Shown here piece after piece: positions 41,528 to 51,967 of a stretch of DNA of 64,000 bases. The DNA is from Amblyomma americanum (lineage: Eukaryota; Arthropoda; Arachnida; Ixodida; Ixodidae). The position numbers and the translations under genes are program-made. Where the stretch lies: NCBI RefSeq assembly GCF_052857255.1, contig NC_135497.1, forward strand, positions 192,914,530-192,978,529, written 5' to 3'. Every line of letters starts with the position of its first letter. Positions within the stretch are counted from its first letter, which is position 1. The notes under the pieces were generated by a model. That model was not told where the DNA came from, searched no databases, and saw only the letters and a program-made list of their open reading frames with translations.

Positions 41528-43435
41528 AGCAGTGCATCATCGGTCATACATTCATGCACTGCTGTTTTATTCTGGAGCTCTGTATGTTGCAAGGTGCGAC
41601 AATACACTCAAATTAACATTAAGCTGTAACCTGGCTCAAGGCCTGATACATCTTCAAAAAAAAGTTAAGTGTTTTAAAAGATGAATTTGGATTTAATGTG
41701 AAGTAATGTGTGTGTTTTAGTAGACGGCAATGAAAACAGTTCTGTTTGTTGTTTTGATGACATATGTTTGCACTCCCATAAGTATTGCACTCTTCCAGTG
41801 TTTTGTTTACTTTTTAATGGACGATACTGATGTATTCAAACTATTATACATTGCCTGTGCAGCAGCTCTCCCAACCCTAGGGACCTGTGAAATGCACACA
41901 TACATCCTGTTTCCAGATGTGGCATTAAAAATTACTTGTATCATACTGACAGTCTTCATTGCACAGCAAACATTGGGAAGGGAGGCAGGGTGCTGTGATG
42001 CTTCTCCCATTCACACCTTTAGTATTGATGCATGCAGGTCTGTTGTCTCCGCAAACAGCGCTCAGTTTTACAATGAATGAGCATCAATTGGCTCACCTAT
42101 CAACCCTACCTGGCCAGTCCTTCGGTAGCACCTTGCAAAGTATTTGCTGGTAGACATTAATAAACTTTTGGGGTCATGCACTTTAGTGAAAAGGCAGGAG
42201 TAACAGTGGTTATGGAAGTGAGAATGTGAAGCTAATAGGCATTCTGCAGTAAGTGTAGTTGTTAAGGATGTAACTTGTGTTAGTGTTAGTTAAACATTTT
42301 TTTTGTTTTAAAGAACCATGCCCCTGCCTTTATAACTCTTCACAAAAGTGCATATCCATGTTTTATTTAATTTATAGAATGGCAAAAGGGGATGGCTGAA
42401 AGGAAAACTATTTAAAAATTGAATGCAGCCACATATCTGTGAAGTTGTAATAGTATGTCTCCTTTTGCTACTGTTGTTGAAGATTTGTCCCTGGTTTCTC
42501 TTTGCGATGTCAAATCAAATATCTTTTTGCTTACAAAGTTTAAGAGAATTTGACAACTTTTTCTTACCTCCTTTTAGGTTCTCTTGTAGTGGGTGTCAGT
42601 CTTTTTCTTGCATGGTCTGGCCCCATAGTTCCGAGATCTTTTGTTTTGTTTGCATCATCCCTATTTGCATGCGTAAAGAAAAAGAGGAAGCTGCAAATTT
42701 ACTTTTTTGAATCCACAAGTAATTCACATTGTCTGCAAATCCTTTTAAACATGTTGACACTGGTTAGGAATAAACATAGTTGAGATTACTATATATGGAT
42801 CATTCTCGCAGAAAGCCTAATAAAAACCTTTCTTTTGCAATCTCACACTTATCTACATTAGAGAAAGCTTGTGGAGTTATTCTTTAAAAATTATTAGCAG
42901 AAAACTGAAATTATTGAACATTATTGCGGGGCTTGGCCAGTAGGTTTTCCATCTTTCATAATCACCTTGTATCTTGTTTCGATTGTGCATCTGCATGCAA
43001 TTAAGTGCATAGCATTGAGAATGCTTTGCATGTGCGCTGTAATTCTTACAGCCTTGCATTTAATTAGAAATATAATTTGCTGCTTGTGCTTTATCAAATT
43101 TTTTGTGTTTTTCTGATATAAGTTATGTTGGCACTGCTTTTTTTGTGTGTGTTCACTGTCTTTTTTGTGTGTGTCCACTGTCCAATTTCATCATTTTGGT
43201 TTTTCCTGTAGCATCAGCTTCTCAGCAGACTTTTGTGGCAAGTTGGTATTAGATTCAAAGTGTATATGTGATTAGGTCCGCAGCTCCTAAATCTGTTCTT
43301 TATTCTCTGAAATATGAGGATGTTATAAGCTATACCATAATAGATTTGTAATCTCCTTATGTCTAACCATATAACATTTCCACAATGCCAGCAGTGTCTG
43401 ATAGTAATCCTTTTTCTACAATTGTTTGTGATTAG
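41528..43435. other. Intron-like DNA, no gene seen
   Basis: AT-rich sequence. No earlier GFPT exon (glutamine amidotransferase domain) was found here when I looked for its conserved peptides. The last 20 bases form the acceptor of the exon at 43436. Confidence 0.4.
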
Positions 43436-43562
43436 ACCACAGACCCAGAGAGTCTCATCCTCCTTCTAACACTGGGGGCCTTCAACGTACTGCATCGACT
43501 ACTGAGTTTGGCCCGCCCGGAGATGACAAAGAAATAGAATATTTCTTTGCGTCGGATGCTAG
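43436..43562 (+). CDS. GFPT1: GFPT exon ending in EYFFASDA (start of isomerase part)
   Basis: GFPT (glutamine:fructose-6-phosphate amidotransferase) makes glucosamine-6-phosphate in the cytosol, the first and rate-limiting step of hexosamine synthesis, which in arthropods feeds chitin and glycans. The exon follows acceptor TTTGTGATTAG and precedes donor AG/GTATGT. In the used frame it encodes a variable, proline- and serine-rich linker (HRPRESHPPSNTGGLQRTAS) and then KEIEYFFASDA, which matches the highly conserved EYFFASDAS of animal GFPT at the junction of linker and isomerase region. Entry and exit both split codons after base one or two: it enters with two bases and leaves with two. The amidotransferase exons upstream are not in view. 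Confidence 0.7.
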
Positions 43563-45587
43563 GTATGTGCATAGAAAGCTAAGCCTTTGTGTAGCTGTAT
43601 GGCTGGACACTCAGATGAATGCCATTGAGTAATTACTCTCCATTTAATGTCTACTTTACTTTGGGGTACCCCTAAATAAATTGAACTCGCACCATTCTTC
43701 TCTATAGTGAAATTAAAATTTTTGTCGTGGGCCAAAAATGAAAAATGGTGTGATACATCCAGCTTACTGACTGCTACAGAATGGAATTTTAGCATGAAAG
43801 AAAGAGATTGGTGAAGAGCTAGGCATCCACTGTTTATAGGGGTTGGACTTTTCGCTATCAACAACGTACGCCTAATTTATTTTTTGAAATTCAGTTTTAA
43901 CCAAAAATAGTCAGCATCTTTCAGATGTACACCATAGCTAGCTGGCTCTTGAGCATGACCAGTCTCCGCAAAATAAAAGGGACGCAAGAGGCCGTTAGGA
44001 GAAATGCCACTTGCAGGGGTAAGGTCGTTCATTGTACTGAACGACCAGCAGAATTGCAGTTTGATATACTGCGTAACTTCCCTATTATACTTTATTTAGA
44101 CAGCATTTTCAAGGGACCATCTGTGTGTTTGATATAGCCAGTAATTCAAAATATCTAATTCGATATATCTGGACTCTACTAGTACGCGAATTTCGAATGC
44201 CCAGAGGGGCCTCATATGTTACCGAAAAAAAAGAAAACTTTCTTTCACAGGTAATAATATGCACAAAAAAAATACGGACTGTGTTCTGAAATGACCTCAG
44301 AAAATAGTCTGTCAAATTTTAAAAAAATAATAACTGCTAAGAAATCCTGAAATATATACTAGTGAAGGACTGCAGTGAACCTTCTTCTTGGGCTTCATTG
44401 GCACATGAGTGCCAGAAATGAAGGGATGGTGGAAAGCACTGTAAGCACTCTTGGTACCTCCTTGCTCTTCAGCCAGCCTAGCTCTTGGACCTTCTTTTCC
44501 ACAGCGTTGAACAGCTTGCTGCTTGGCTACAGTTGCAAACTTAAAAATATTGGGTCCTGTATATTTTTGGAAGCACCCATACAAGTAACAGGGTGAACAG
44601 AATAAGCTGCAAGACATCATGTAAATGTGCATGGGTTACCATGTATGGTTTTCAGTCACATTCTCATTACTGCTTTCATGCATGTGTTATGTTCGTGATA
44701 AAAGGATGTTTTAATCATGCCATCAGACCTGTCCTGTTGTGCCTGTCCAGTGCAGTGGATGGCATATGGGAGCTACAATGCTGCATGGTCAGATGCTTAT
44801 CTTCTTTTTCTGTTGCTGTTCCTAATTATGGTCTTTAAAACTACAAAACACAGCAAAAAGTGCTCTAGTGCTCAGATCTAACTTGTCTTCAGTGCACCTA
44901 CAGTAGTCCACCCATTAACATATTCATAATGTGCTTGAACAGCACAAGTTAATGTACCCTCACGAAATGCCGCCAGCTGCTTGTAATAGGGAAATTTGAT
45001 AGCACACATACATAGAGCACAAGCACTACTTGCACTGACACAAGTTTATACCAGAAGGATGATGCTGATTGAAATGCTTTTTATGGCAAGTGTATTTTTA
45101 TTCTTTACGGTATCAACCATATTAGAGATCTGGCAGCACGACCAGTAGTATGTGATGCTTGCCATTGGAGGCTGTGTGGACATGAAAAGTTATTCCACTG
45201 ACTGGCTGAAGTTATTAGTTGACATTCTTGAAGGCCATGCTTGCTAGCATGCATGGCCGCTTATTGCTAAGAACGGTTAAAGCGACATCAACCGGATTCA
45301 ACTCTGTTGCATTCACATGGCAAAATGCAGTGCGAATCTAGTCAGCCACATTGTCTGGAAAGCCACCAGTCATGCTGTCAACTGCTGACACTGAAGGCAG
45401 TAACTCATTTTGAAAAAGGACCACTGTTATGTTGTTGCATACTGGCCTATGTACACAATTGTGTTGAAATGCAATTCAGAGATGGTTTGCAACATAATGT
45501 GTGGGCACACTGTAAAATAGCACATATTGCTAATGAAAGCTCACATTTTGAAATGAAATTTCCAATAGCTAAGTGGAATTGAAAGTA
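43563..45587 (+). other. GFPT intron segment, no gene seen
   Basis: AT-rich. A minus-strand frame at 44312-44632 has a slightly protein-like middle (KEGPRARLAEEQGG) but no family I recognise; it might be a processed-pseudogene trace. Confidence 0.35.
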
Positions 45588-46325
45588 GTAAATGAATGAA
45601 TGTGAATGAATGAATGTGATTGAATGAGCCGTTCGCTCCGGCTCTGGTCAATGCACGAAATTCCTCGCCATCGGTGGGAAACCTTGTTTGGCGACGAGGT
45701 CGTCGCGTCCCTTGTGGAACACTGAACAATGCCAAACTAGGTGGTACAGGTCAGCACGACACCTACAGCCACAGTACAGGCTCTCCATAACGTTAATATA
45801 GCCCCCTTGATGCCAGCGAGGGCCGGTAAGCCATTTACGGATGATGTCTGGCGTATAGGCGGCTTCGGCAATGATCTTATTAATGAAGATCTGCTCATAC
45901 CATGTGAGAGCAGCTGAGGTATCAAGGTAACCCGGTGGTGTAACGGCCGTAAGTCGTGCACGGCTCCTCTGTTTGGCACGCTCTAGTCTGCACGTTAGGA
46001 AAGCCAAGTTGTACATATCAGCAGGGTCGTCGGTAAAGGCGGGGTATTCCAGCGGAGGAAGAAACGAGACACTCTCCCGAGCCACGTTGCGAGCGGACTG
46101 GTTCCCGTTGTCATCGCCCGTGTGTCCAGGGATCCATGGAGGCGGTTGCACACGTTGCGTGTTGAAAGGGTTCTGATTATAGAAGTAATCTGCTGTGCAG
46201 TTGGGTGGGTCGAGAATGGTTTGTGGAGCTCGCGTACAGCTTCATGTGAATCGGAAAGTATTCGCATTTTGCGCAACATGTCAGTTTGTAGCAATTGATT
46301 GCTGACCAGAACATTTTCCACATGC
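45588..46325 (-). mobile_element. Non-LTR retrotransposon 3' end with RNase H, 5'-truncated
   Basis: The minus strand gives RNase H pieces in two frames: MRILSDSHEAVRELHKP (Asp block), then PPWIPGHTGDDNGNQSARNV (His block; the expected Asp after GN is replaced). It continues with a C-terminal tail ending in CGCRCRADLYHLVWHC, a CCHC-like motif. The 3' end carries a CATT-rich microsatellite tail (45588-45630). It belongs to the same broad class as the copies at 1-2595 but a different family. A frameshift near 46150 kills it. Confidence 0.7.
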
Positions 46326-46479
46326 AGTACTGTTGCATATATGAATACTGCAACTGAATGTTTTTTCTCGCTTGTTTTCTTCTATTGCTATAATTGAACG
46401 AAGTTGCAGCTGTCTCTAAGGGACGTAAGTAAATTACTTTGCTTAACATAGCTTGAACAGCACATATGTGTCATGCTTT

Positions 46480-46602
46480 CTACGACACAGATTGACACAG
46501 CACAAAAGAATGAGGATGAGAAGAAGAAACACGAAACACAGGATGGGCGCTTAGTGTTTCTTCTTCTCGTCCTCGTTGTGCTGTGTCAATCTGAGTTGTA
46601 GC
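46480..46602. repeat. Fold-back hairpin with ~50-bp imperfect arms
   Basis: Left arm 46480-46532 and right arm 46553-46602 pair (CAGATTGACACAGCACAA and its inverse; GAGAAGAAGAAACAC and its inverse) around a loop with CACAGGATGGGCGCT. The GA-rich motif next to AAACAC and a GCGCT resembles the ends of the Penelope-like dimer at 24365-25819 and the fold-back at 7488. Confidence 0.75.
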
Positions 46603-46677
46603 AAGTATGAACCAACTAGACCACACCAGAATCCTCTTAGAATGTGTCATACATTTCTTGTATATATGTCATTATAT

Positions 46678-46825
46678 TGATACGTGCCACTGTAGAAGAA
46701 GTAGAAGCGCCTGTATCGGTAGAAAGAGAACATGGCTCTCTCTCACTCGTGCGCTCGGACCACTTAGGGACCGCCGCAGTTTTACGTGTATTCTCTGGTG
46801 GTTCTCCTTCGAATTGCTCATAACA
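46678..46825 (+). repeat. Gypsy element, 5' LTR (148 bp)
   Basis: It starts TGATACGTGCCACTG and ends GCTCATAACA, flanked on the left by ATAT (46674-46677). It resembles the 3' LTR at 51820-51963 but differs at many positions, so the insertion is old. Confidence 0.85.
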
Positions 46826-47001
46826 TTTTTTGGAGCAGTGCCGGGTACGCTTCCCGGCCACCGCACTCCACACAGCATCACTACGGACATCACACCTGTT
46901 CACCAGCGACCCAGCCGCCGTATCCGTGGAGAGTCGCCTGATTTTGGGCCCCTTCCGCGCCCACCAGAACGACGCAGCTTCGGCCACCTATTCCAATCGA
47001 T

Positions 47002-47949
47002 ATGGCTACTGACACCAGGTCCCCGGCGCCGACCCAGCCTAGCCCGTTGAGTCCAACTACCATAGCCACTTACACCCGGCCCCTGGCGCCAATCCTTTGC
47101 CACTCACCGCGAACACCGCCATCTTTTAACGGTGACGTGTTCGAAGTCGCTGAGGATTAGCTGGAGACCTTCGAGCGGGTTGCCTGCTACAACGGCTGGA
47201 GCGACGAGCGCAAGCTCCACAATGTATATTTTGCTCTGGAAGAGTCTGCCCGGATGTGGTTTGAAAACCACGAGACTACCCTTCCCACCTGGGAGACGTT
47301 CTGCCGGAATCTCCTGGCTGCATTCCCCAATGCTGACCGACGCGAGAAGGCTGAAGCTGCGCTGCACTCCCGAAACCAGCGCACGAACGAAAGTGTGTGC
47401 ATGTACATCAAGGACATGGCCCGTCAATTCAAGCGTGCCGACCCCAACATGACGGAGGAGAACCTTCGCCATCTCATGCGAGGAGTTAAGCAGGAGCTCT
47501 TTGCAGGCCTCGTACGCAGCCCACCCTGCACTGTAGCAGAATTTCTCACCGAGGCGACCACCATGGAGACGACGCTCCAACAACGGGCCCGCCAGTACAA
47601 TCGGAACATCAACAGCATTGTGCCCGAAACCTTTTCTTCGTGCCTCAGCGGCAGTGCAGACACCTTGCGCGAACTAATTCGGTCATTTGTCCGGGAGGAA
47701 CTCCAGCAGTTCCGTTTGCCCCAGGTTGCACATGCGCCGCTGGCAGTGCTGACAGAAGCCATCAGGGACGAAGTGCGGCAGGTTGCGCAGGCACCTCCTG
47801 TTCCCGAAGCGCCGCCCCAGGTTGATGCCAGACCCACATATGCACCCGTTCTACATCACACTGCTGGCTACGGTCCCGCTCCTCCAATGCCTGCCATGAG
47901 CAGCATCTTCACCTGGCTAAGGTATTACCTCGACGTTTCCCATCAGTAG
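47002..47949 (+). pseudogene. Gypsy gag (interrupted by a stop)
   Basis: A start ATG at 47002 leads into a proline-rich N terminus; an in-frame TAG at 47158-47160 breaks it at codon 53. The open frame continues to 47949 with WFENHETTLPTWETFCRNLL and SVCMYIKDMARQFKRADPNM, the retrotransposon gag domain fold, then GVKQELFAGLVRSPP. The Pro/Ala-rich C-terminal region leads to a zinc-knuckle remnant at about 48030-48080 (YHCEEPGHLYRACP) whose first Cys is replaced by Phe and which lies in another frame. Gag would form the particle and bind RNA. Confidence 0.75.
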
Positions 47950-48440
47950 CACCGCCCCATATTATGCAACTGCACCTGCTACAGCTGAGCCATGTCCTCA
48001 GAAGTCGGATTTGTAGCGTACACCGGACCATAAGTCTCTGTTCTACCACTGTGAGGAGCCCGGTCATCTCTACCGAGCCTGTCCGTACCACCAAGTTGGT
48101 CATCATGGTTTTCATCCCGACGCACCTTGTCCTCAGAACGGTGAACGACCACAAGAGATTGCGGAGCATCTCTGGGCGTGCCAGAACTGTGTTTGCTCTG
48201 GAAGGCGTGAGTCCCATTTGCCTTCACCTCTTCACTGTTGTGCTTCCAGCCCCGGCTGCCTGAGTAGCTCTGCTGGCCGTTGTTCACCCAGTCCACGTCG
48301 GGAAAACTAACACTAGCAACCTCTGCAGGCAAGGCCGCTGACGTCGAGACGTGTCAAGATCCTGTATCACGTAACCATCGAGCAGACGATACCGGGACAG
48401 AGAGAGCGGCAGCGACAGTACCCGATGCGCTGCATCTGGT

Positions 48441-48734
48441 TTGCGGGTGATAATTGATGGCACTGAGATTACCACGCTGCTCGATACCGGTGCTGATTTT
48501 GTTATGAGCCGTGCCTTTGCTGGAGACCTTAAAAAGGTTCTGACACCATGGACAGGGACCCACATGCGCACTGCTGGTGGCCATCTAATTTCCCCTGTTG
48601 GCAAGTGCACGGCTAGAGTTGGAATTCGTGGTTTCACATACGTTGGTGAGTTTGTCGTGCTCTCCGAGTGCTATCGTGCTCTCCGAGTGCTCTTGTGCTA
48701 TCGACTTCCTGCAGGCGAATGGCGCTGTGATTGA
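48441..48734 (+). pseudogene. Gypsy aspartic protease (frameshifted)
   Basis: The active-site block TTLLDTGADFVMS is intact, followed by a flap-like TPWTGTHMRTAGGHLISPVG and VGIRGFTYVGEFVVLSECYR. At 48657-48694 a 19-base unit (GTGCTCTCCGAGTGCTATC) is repeated in tandem. Since 19 is not a multiple of three, the duplication throws the frame off just before the second conserved block, which continues in the next frame as CAIDFLQANGAVIDF. Confidence 0.75.
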
Positions 48735-49461
48735 CTTTAAGGACGCACGTGTCACGTTCTCGACCAAACAGGCCGTGGCCCGCTCTGGCTCCCGAGATCC
48801 TTGCAGCAACCCTCTGCACATTGTCGAGAATGACGTCACCGTGCCGCCGCGGTGCAGTGTTCTGGTGCTCGTGTGGAACGACCTATTTCACGACTACGAG
48901 GGCCTGGCGGAGGGCCATGCTCCACTGCTGCTTGAGCTGGGCCTTGTCGTTGCCCGAGGTCTCGTCCGACTATGTGACGGCCATACCCACATCCTCCTGA
49001 CCAACTTTTCCAACGAATATCGGCACCTCATCAAAGGCACGGCTATTGCCTTCTTCCACAACGTTGCTGAGGTCCCAGGTTTGTGCACCAAGGGGGGACC
49101 CACTCCAGACAATGCTGGCCCACACCACGTTCCTCAGTCAGTCAAAATAAATCCGGCCCTGCCATCGCTTCAGAAGGAGCTTCTGTCGGACCTCTTGGCA
49201 GACTTTGCAGACTGTTTCACTATGTGCTCGAAGGTCGGCCGCTCTCCACTCGCCAAGCACCGTATCATCACTGATGAGACTATGCGACCAGTCTGCCAGC
49301 GCCCCTACCGTGTTTCCCCGATGGAGCGAGAAGCAATTCAGAATCAGGCTACCGAAATGCTTGCGGACGATGTCATTCAGCCGTCCACCAGCCCATGGGC
49401 ATCGCCAGTGGTTCTTGCAAAAAAAAAGGACAACACTCTGCGTTTCTGTGTTGACTATTGA
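48690..49461 (+). pseudogene. Gypsy protease end and RT N-terminal part
   Basis: The frame holds the protease end (AIDFLQANG), a long linker (PPRCSVLVLVWNDLF, NEYRHLIKGTAIAFF), a spacer typical of gypsy pol, and the start of [36 protein letters not shown] and LRFCVDY. A TGA directly after FCVDY ends it, where intact elements continue with the conserved R.LN. The RT resumes in-phase downstream. Confidence 0.7.
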
Positions 49462-50521
49462 AAACTTAATAACTTGACCAAAAAGGATGTTTACCCACTG
49501 CCCAGTATAGACGACGCGCTCGAACGATTGCGGGATGCCCGATACTTCTCGTCATTAGATCTTAAAAGCGGGTACTGGCAAATCGAAGTGGACGAGAGAG
49601 ACCGGGAGAAGACGGCTTTCGTGATGCCCGACGGCCTCTGAGTTTAAGGTGCTCCCATTTGGTCTGTGCTTAGCACCGGCCACGTTCCAACGCATGATGG
49701 ACACCATTCTCTCCGGCTTGAAGTGGGAGACCTGCCTGGTGTACCTGGACGATGTCGTTATATTTTCGACCACGTTTGAGCTACACTTGGAGGGGTTGTG
49801 CATTGTGCTACAAGCACTCAAATCCGCACAACTTACCATCTAAGCCAAGAAATGCAATTTCAACTTTGAGGAACTTCGCTTTCTTGTCACGTTGTCAGCA
49901 CACAAGGTGTTTGCCCGGACCCTGACAAGAAGGCCGTTCGCCGCTTTTTGGGTCTGTGCTTGTATTATCGGTGCTTTGTTGAAAATTTCTCACGTATCGC
50001 CTACCGTTAAACTCACTTACTCGCGACGACACGCCCTTCGTGTGGGGAAGTGACCAAGAGGCTACATTTGTCGAGGTTAGAAGCAGTCTACAATGTACTC
50101 CGATACTCGCCCATTTCGGTGAACACGCTGCCACGGACATCCACACTGATGCCAGCAATGTTGGCCTTGCTGTGGTACTGATCCAGTGGCAAGAAGGTGC
50201 CGAACGGGTCATCAGTTATGCCAGCCAATTATGCGCTCCGAGACCAATTATTCTACGACTGAGAAAGAGTGCGTTGCAGTGATATTTGCCATCAGCAAGT
50301 TCCGACCGTACCTCTACACGCAACCCTTCTGTGTGGTAAACGACCACCACTCGTTATGCTGGCTGGCGAGCCTCAAAGACCCCTCAGGACGCTTGGCTAG
50401 ATGGAGCTTACGCTTGCAAGAATACGACTTAACAGTCGTCTACAAGTCGGGCCGTAAGCATCAGGATGCTTACTGTGTGTCGCGCGCTTATCACAATCTG
50501 TCCCAAAGAACCCGCGGGTAA
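49462..50521 (+). pseudogene. Gypsy RT palm, thumb and RNase H (several frames)
   Basis: After the stop, [17 protein letters not shown] and FSSLDLKSGYWQIEVDERDR (first catalytic Asp) follow. A frameshift lies at about 49640. At 49649-49843 comes LPFGLCLAPATFQRMMD and the catalytic VYLDDVV. RNase H covers 50040-50521: [14 protein letters not shown], a frameshift, [20 protein letters not shown] and [13 protein letters not shown] (Asn in place of the usual Thr next to the Asp). The catalytic acids are kept, the frame is not. Confidence 0.7.
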
Positions 50522-50749
50522 TTTTCCTTTCCTGTGCGCTGTTAGTACCACCGAAATGGCGCAGCTTCAGCGGGCGGACTCGGAGTTCACGCCTCTCATC
50601 GATTACCTCTAAGGCGTCTACGCTCGCATCCCGCGTGTATCTCGTCGTGGGCTCCACACCTTCACTTTACAATCTGCTGTTCTCTACAAGTGAAACTTTG
50701 CCAGCGACAAAGAAGCGTTCCTGCTTGTCGTACCATTGCAGTTGCGGCC

Positions 50750-51739
50750 AGAGATTTTAAGTGCCTGTCATGATGCACCCACCGCCAGCCATCACGGAGT
50801 AAGTCGTACACTCGCGCGGATTAAACAAAAGTATTATTACTTTTGTTACTCCTATCGGTGTGGGCCTACGTAAGAACATGCCGTGACTGCCAACGTCGGA
50901 AGTCTCCTCCATTGAAACCAGCCGGCTACCTGACACGGTACACTGAGAATACATCCCTTGTCAAAGGCACTGCTGCTGAAGTGGTGCAGTTCTTCATCCG
51001 CAACATTGTCCTGTGTCACGGAGCCCCCCCCCCCCCCCCCCCCCCCCGTTGTTGTTACTGACCAGGGAACTGCTTTCACTGCCCGTTTAACCCAGTCCAG
51101 TCCGTGATGACTCTGACGCACACTAGCCATCGACGTGCTACGGCCTGTCACCCACAGACAAACGGGTTGGTAGAGCGACTCAACCGTACACTAGCGGACA
51201 TGATTTCTATGTATGTTGTCATCGAGCATCAAACTTGAGACACCATTCTGCCATACGTAACGTTTGCGTACAACACCGCCCTGCAGGAGACAACCCGACT
51301 GACCCCCTTTCAGCTTGTCTTCGGTCGGCAAGTGACCACTTCGTTGGATGCTATGTTGCCCATTGACCCCTACTGCGACTCTGACGCCGACCTCTACACA
51401 GACGCCTTCGTTCAGCGTGCTGAGGAAGCGCGGCAATTGGCACGCCTGCGAATTAACCGTCAACAGGAGACTGACGCCGCTAGGTACAACCTCAGACGTC
51501 ACTTTGTCAGGTACGTGCCTGGCGACTTGGTGTGGGTTTGGAGACCTGTTCGTCGCCGCGGCCTTTCTGTAAAGTTTCTGCGCAGATACTTCAGCCCTTA
51601 CGAAGTAGTGTGCCACATCAGTGATGTGACGTATGCAGTTGCTCCCGCACAAGCGGCTTGCTCATCGCACCGGTCGCACCGTACTGAAGTCATGCACATT
51701 GTTCGCATGAAGCCTTACCACAACAGACTACCTGACTGA
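50750..51739 (+). pseudogene. Gypsy integrase (broken, with 24-base C run)
   Basis: The zinc-binding N terminus is seen as ACHDAPTASHHG and RTCRDCQRR (His and Cys pairs). The core has VQFFIRNIVLCHGAP, which then runs into prolines from a C run at 51024-51047 where one of the catalytic Asp blocks should follow. The last catalytic Glu lies in ACHPQTNGLVERLNRTL at about 51150-51190. A TGA at about 51236 breaks the frame again. The C-terminal part (51332-51739) is open and ends with WVWRPVRRRGLSVKFL, YFSPYEVVCHISDVTY and MHIVRMKPYHNR, an altered GPY/F-type module. It would catalyse insertion into host DNA if intact. Confidence 0.7.
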
Positions 51740-51819
51740 ACAGCAGTTCAGTGCAGCTGTGTTTTCGCGGACATTTTCCCCCTAGTCGCATCGTGGCGAT
51801 GCTGCAGAAGAGAGGGCAG

Positions 51820-51963
51820 TGATCATGCCACTTTAGAAGAAGTAGAAGCGCCTGCATCGGTAGAAAAAGATGGTTCGCTCTCGCTCGCGCGCTTGGACCA
51901 CTTAGGGACCGCCGCAGTTTTACGTGTCTTCTCTGGAGGTTATCCTTCGAATTGCTCGTAACA
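51820..51963 (+). repeat. Gypsy element, 3' LTR (144 bp)
   Basis: It starts TGATCATGCCACTTTAG and ends GCTCGTAACA, flanked on the right by ATAT (51964-51967). The central part (GGACCACTTAGGGACCGCCG) is identical to the 5' LTR; other parts differ by substitutions and short indels. Confidence 0.85.
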
Positions 51964-51967
51964 ATAT

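Larger units (their letters stand above)
46678..51963 (+). mobile_element. Ty3/gypsy retrotransposon, near full length, inactive
   Basis: The 5.3-kb element has two LTRs, gag, protease, RT-RNase H and integrase in the standard gypsy order, and a 4-bp direct repeat ATAT at 46674-46677 and 51964-51967. A polypurine stretch AGAAGAGAGGGCAG directly precedes the 3' LTR. There is no envelope frame. Stops and frameshifts hit every domain: TAG at 47158 in gag, a 19-bp tandem duplication at 48657-48694 in protease, a TGA after FCVDY in RT, and a 24-base C run at 51024-51047 in integrase. It lies in the large GFPT intron on the same strand as GFPT. Confidence 0.85.

Noticed and set aside
42550..42783. 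Frame starting after a TTTTAG acceptor (GSLVVGVS), considered as an upstream GFPT exon
   Set aside because: It does not continue with the conserved GFPT peptides and has no fitting donor and phase.
44312..44632. Minus-strand 106-codon frame with KEGPRARLAEEQGG, thought of as a small mitochondrial or ribosomal protein pseudogene
   Set aside because: I could not tie it to any family; kept only as a note in the intron entry.
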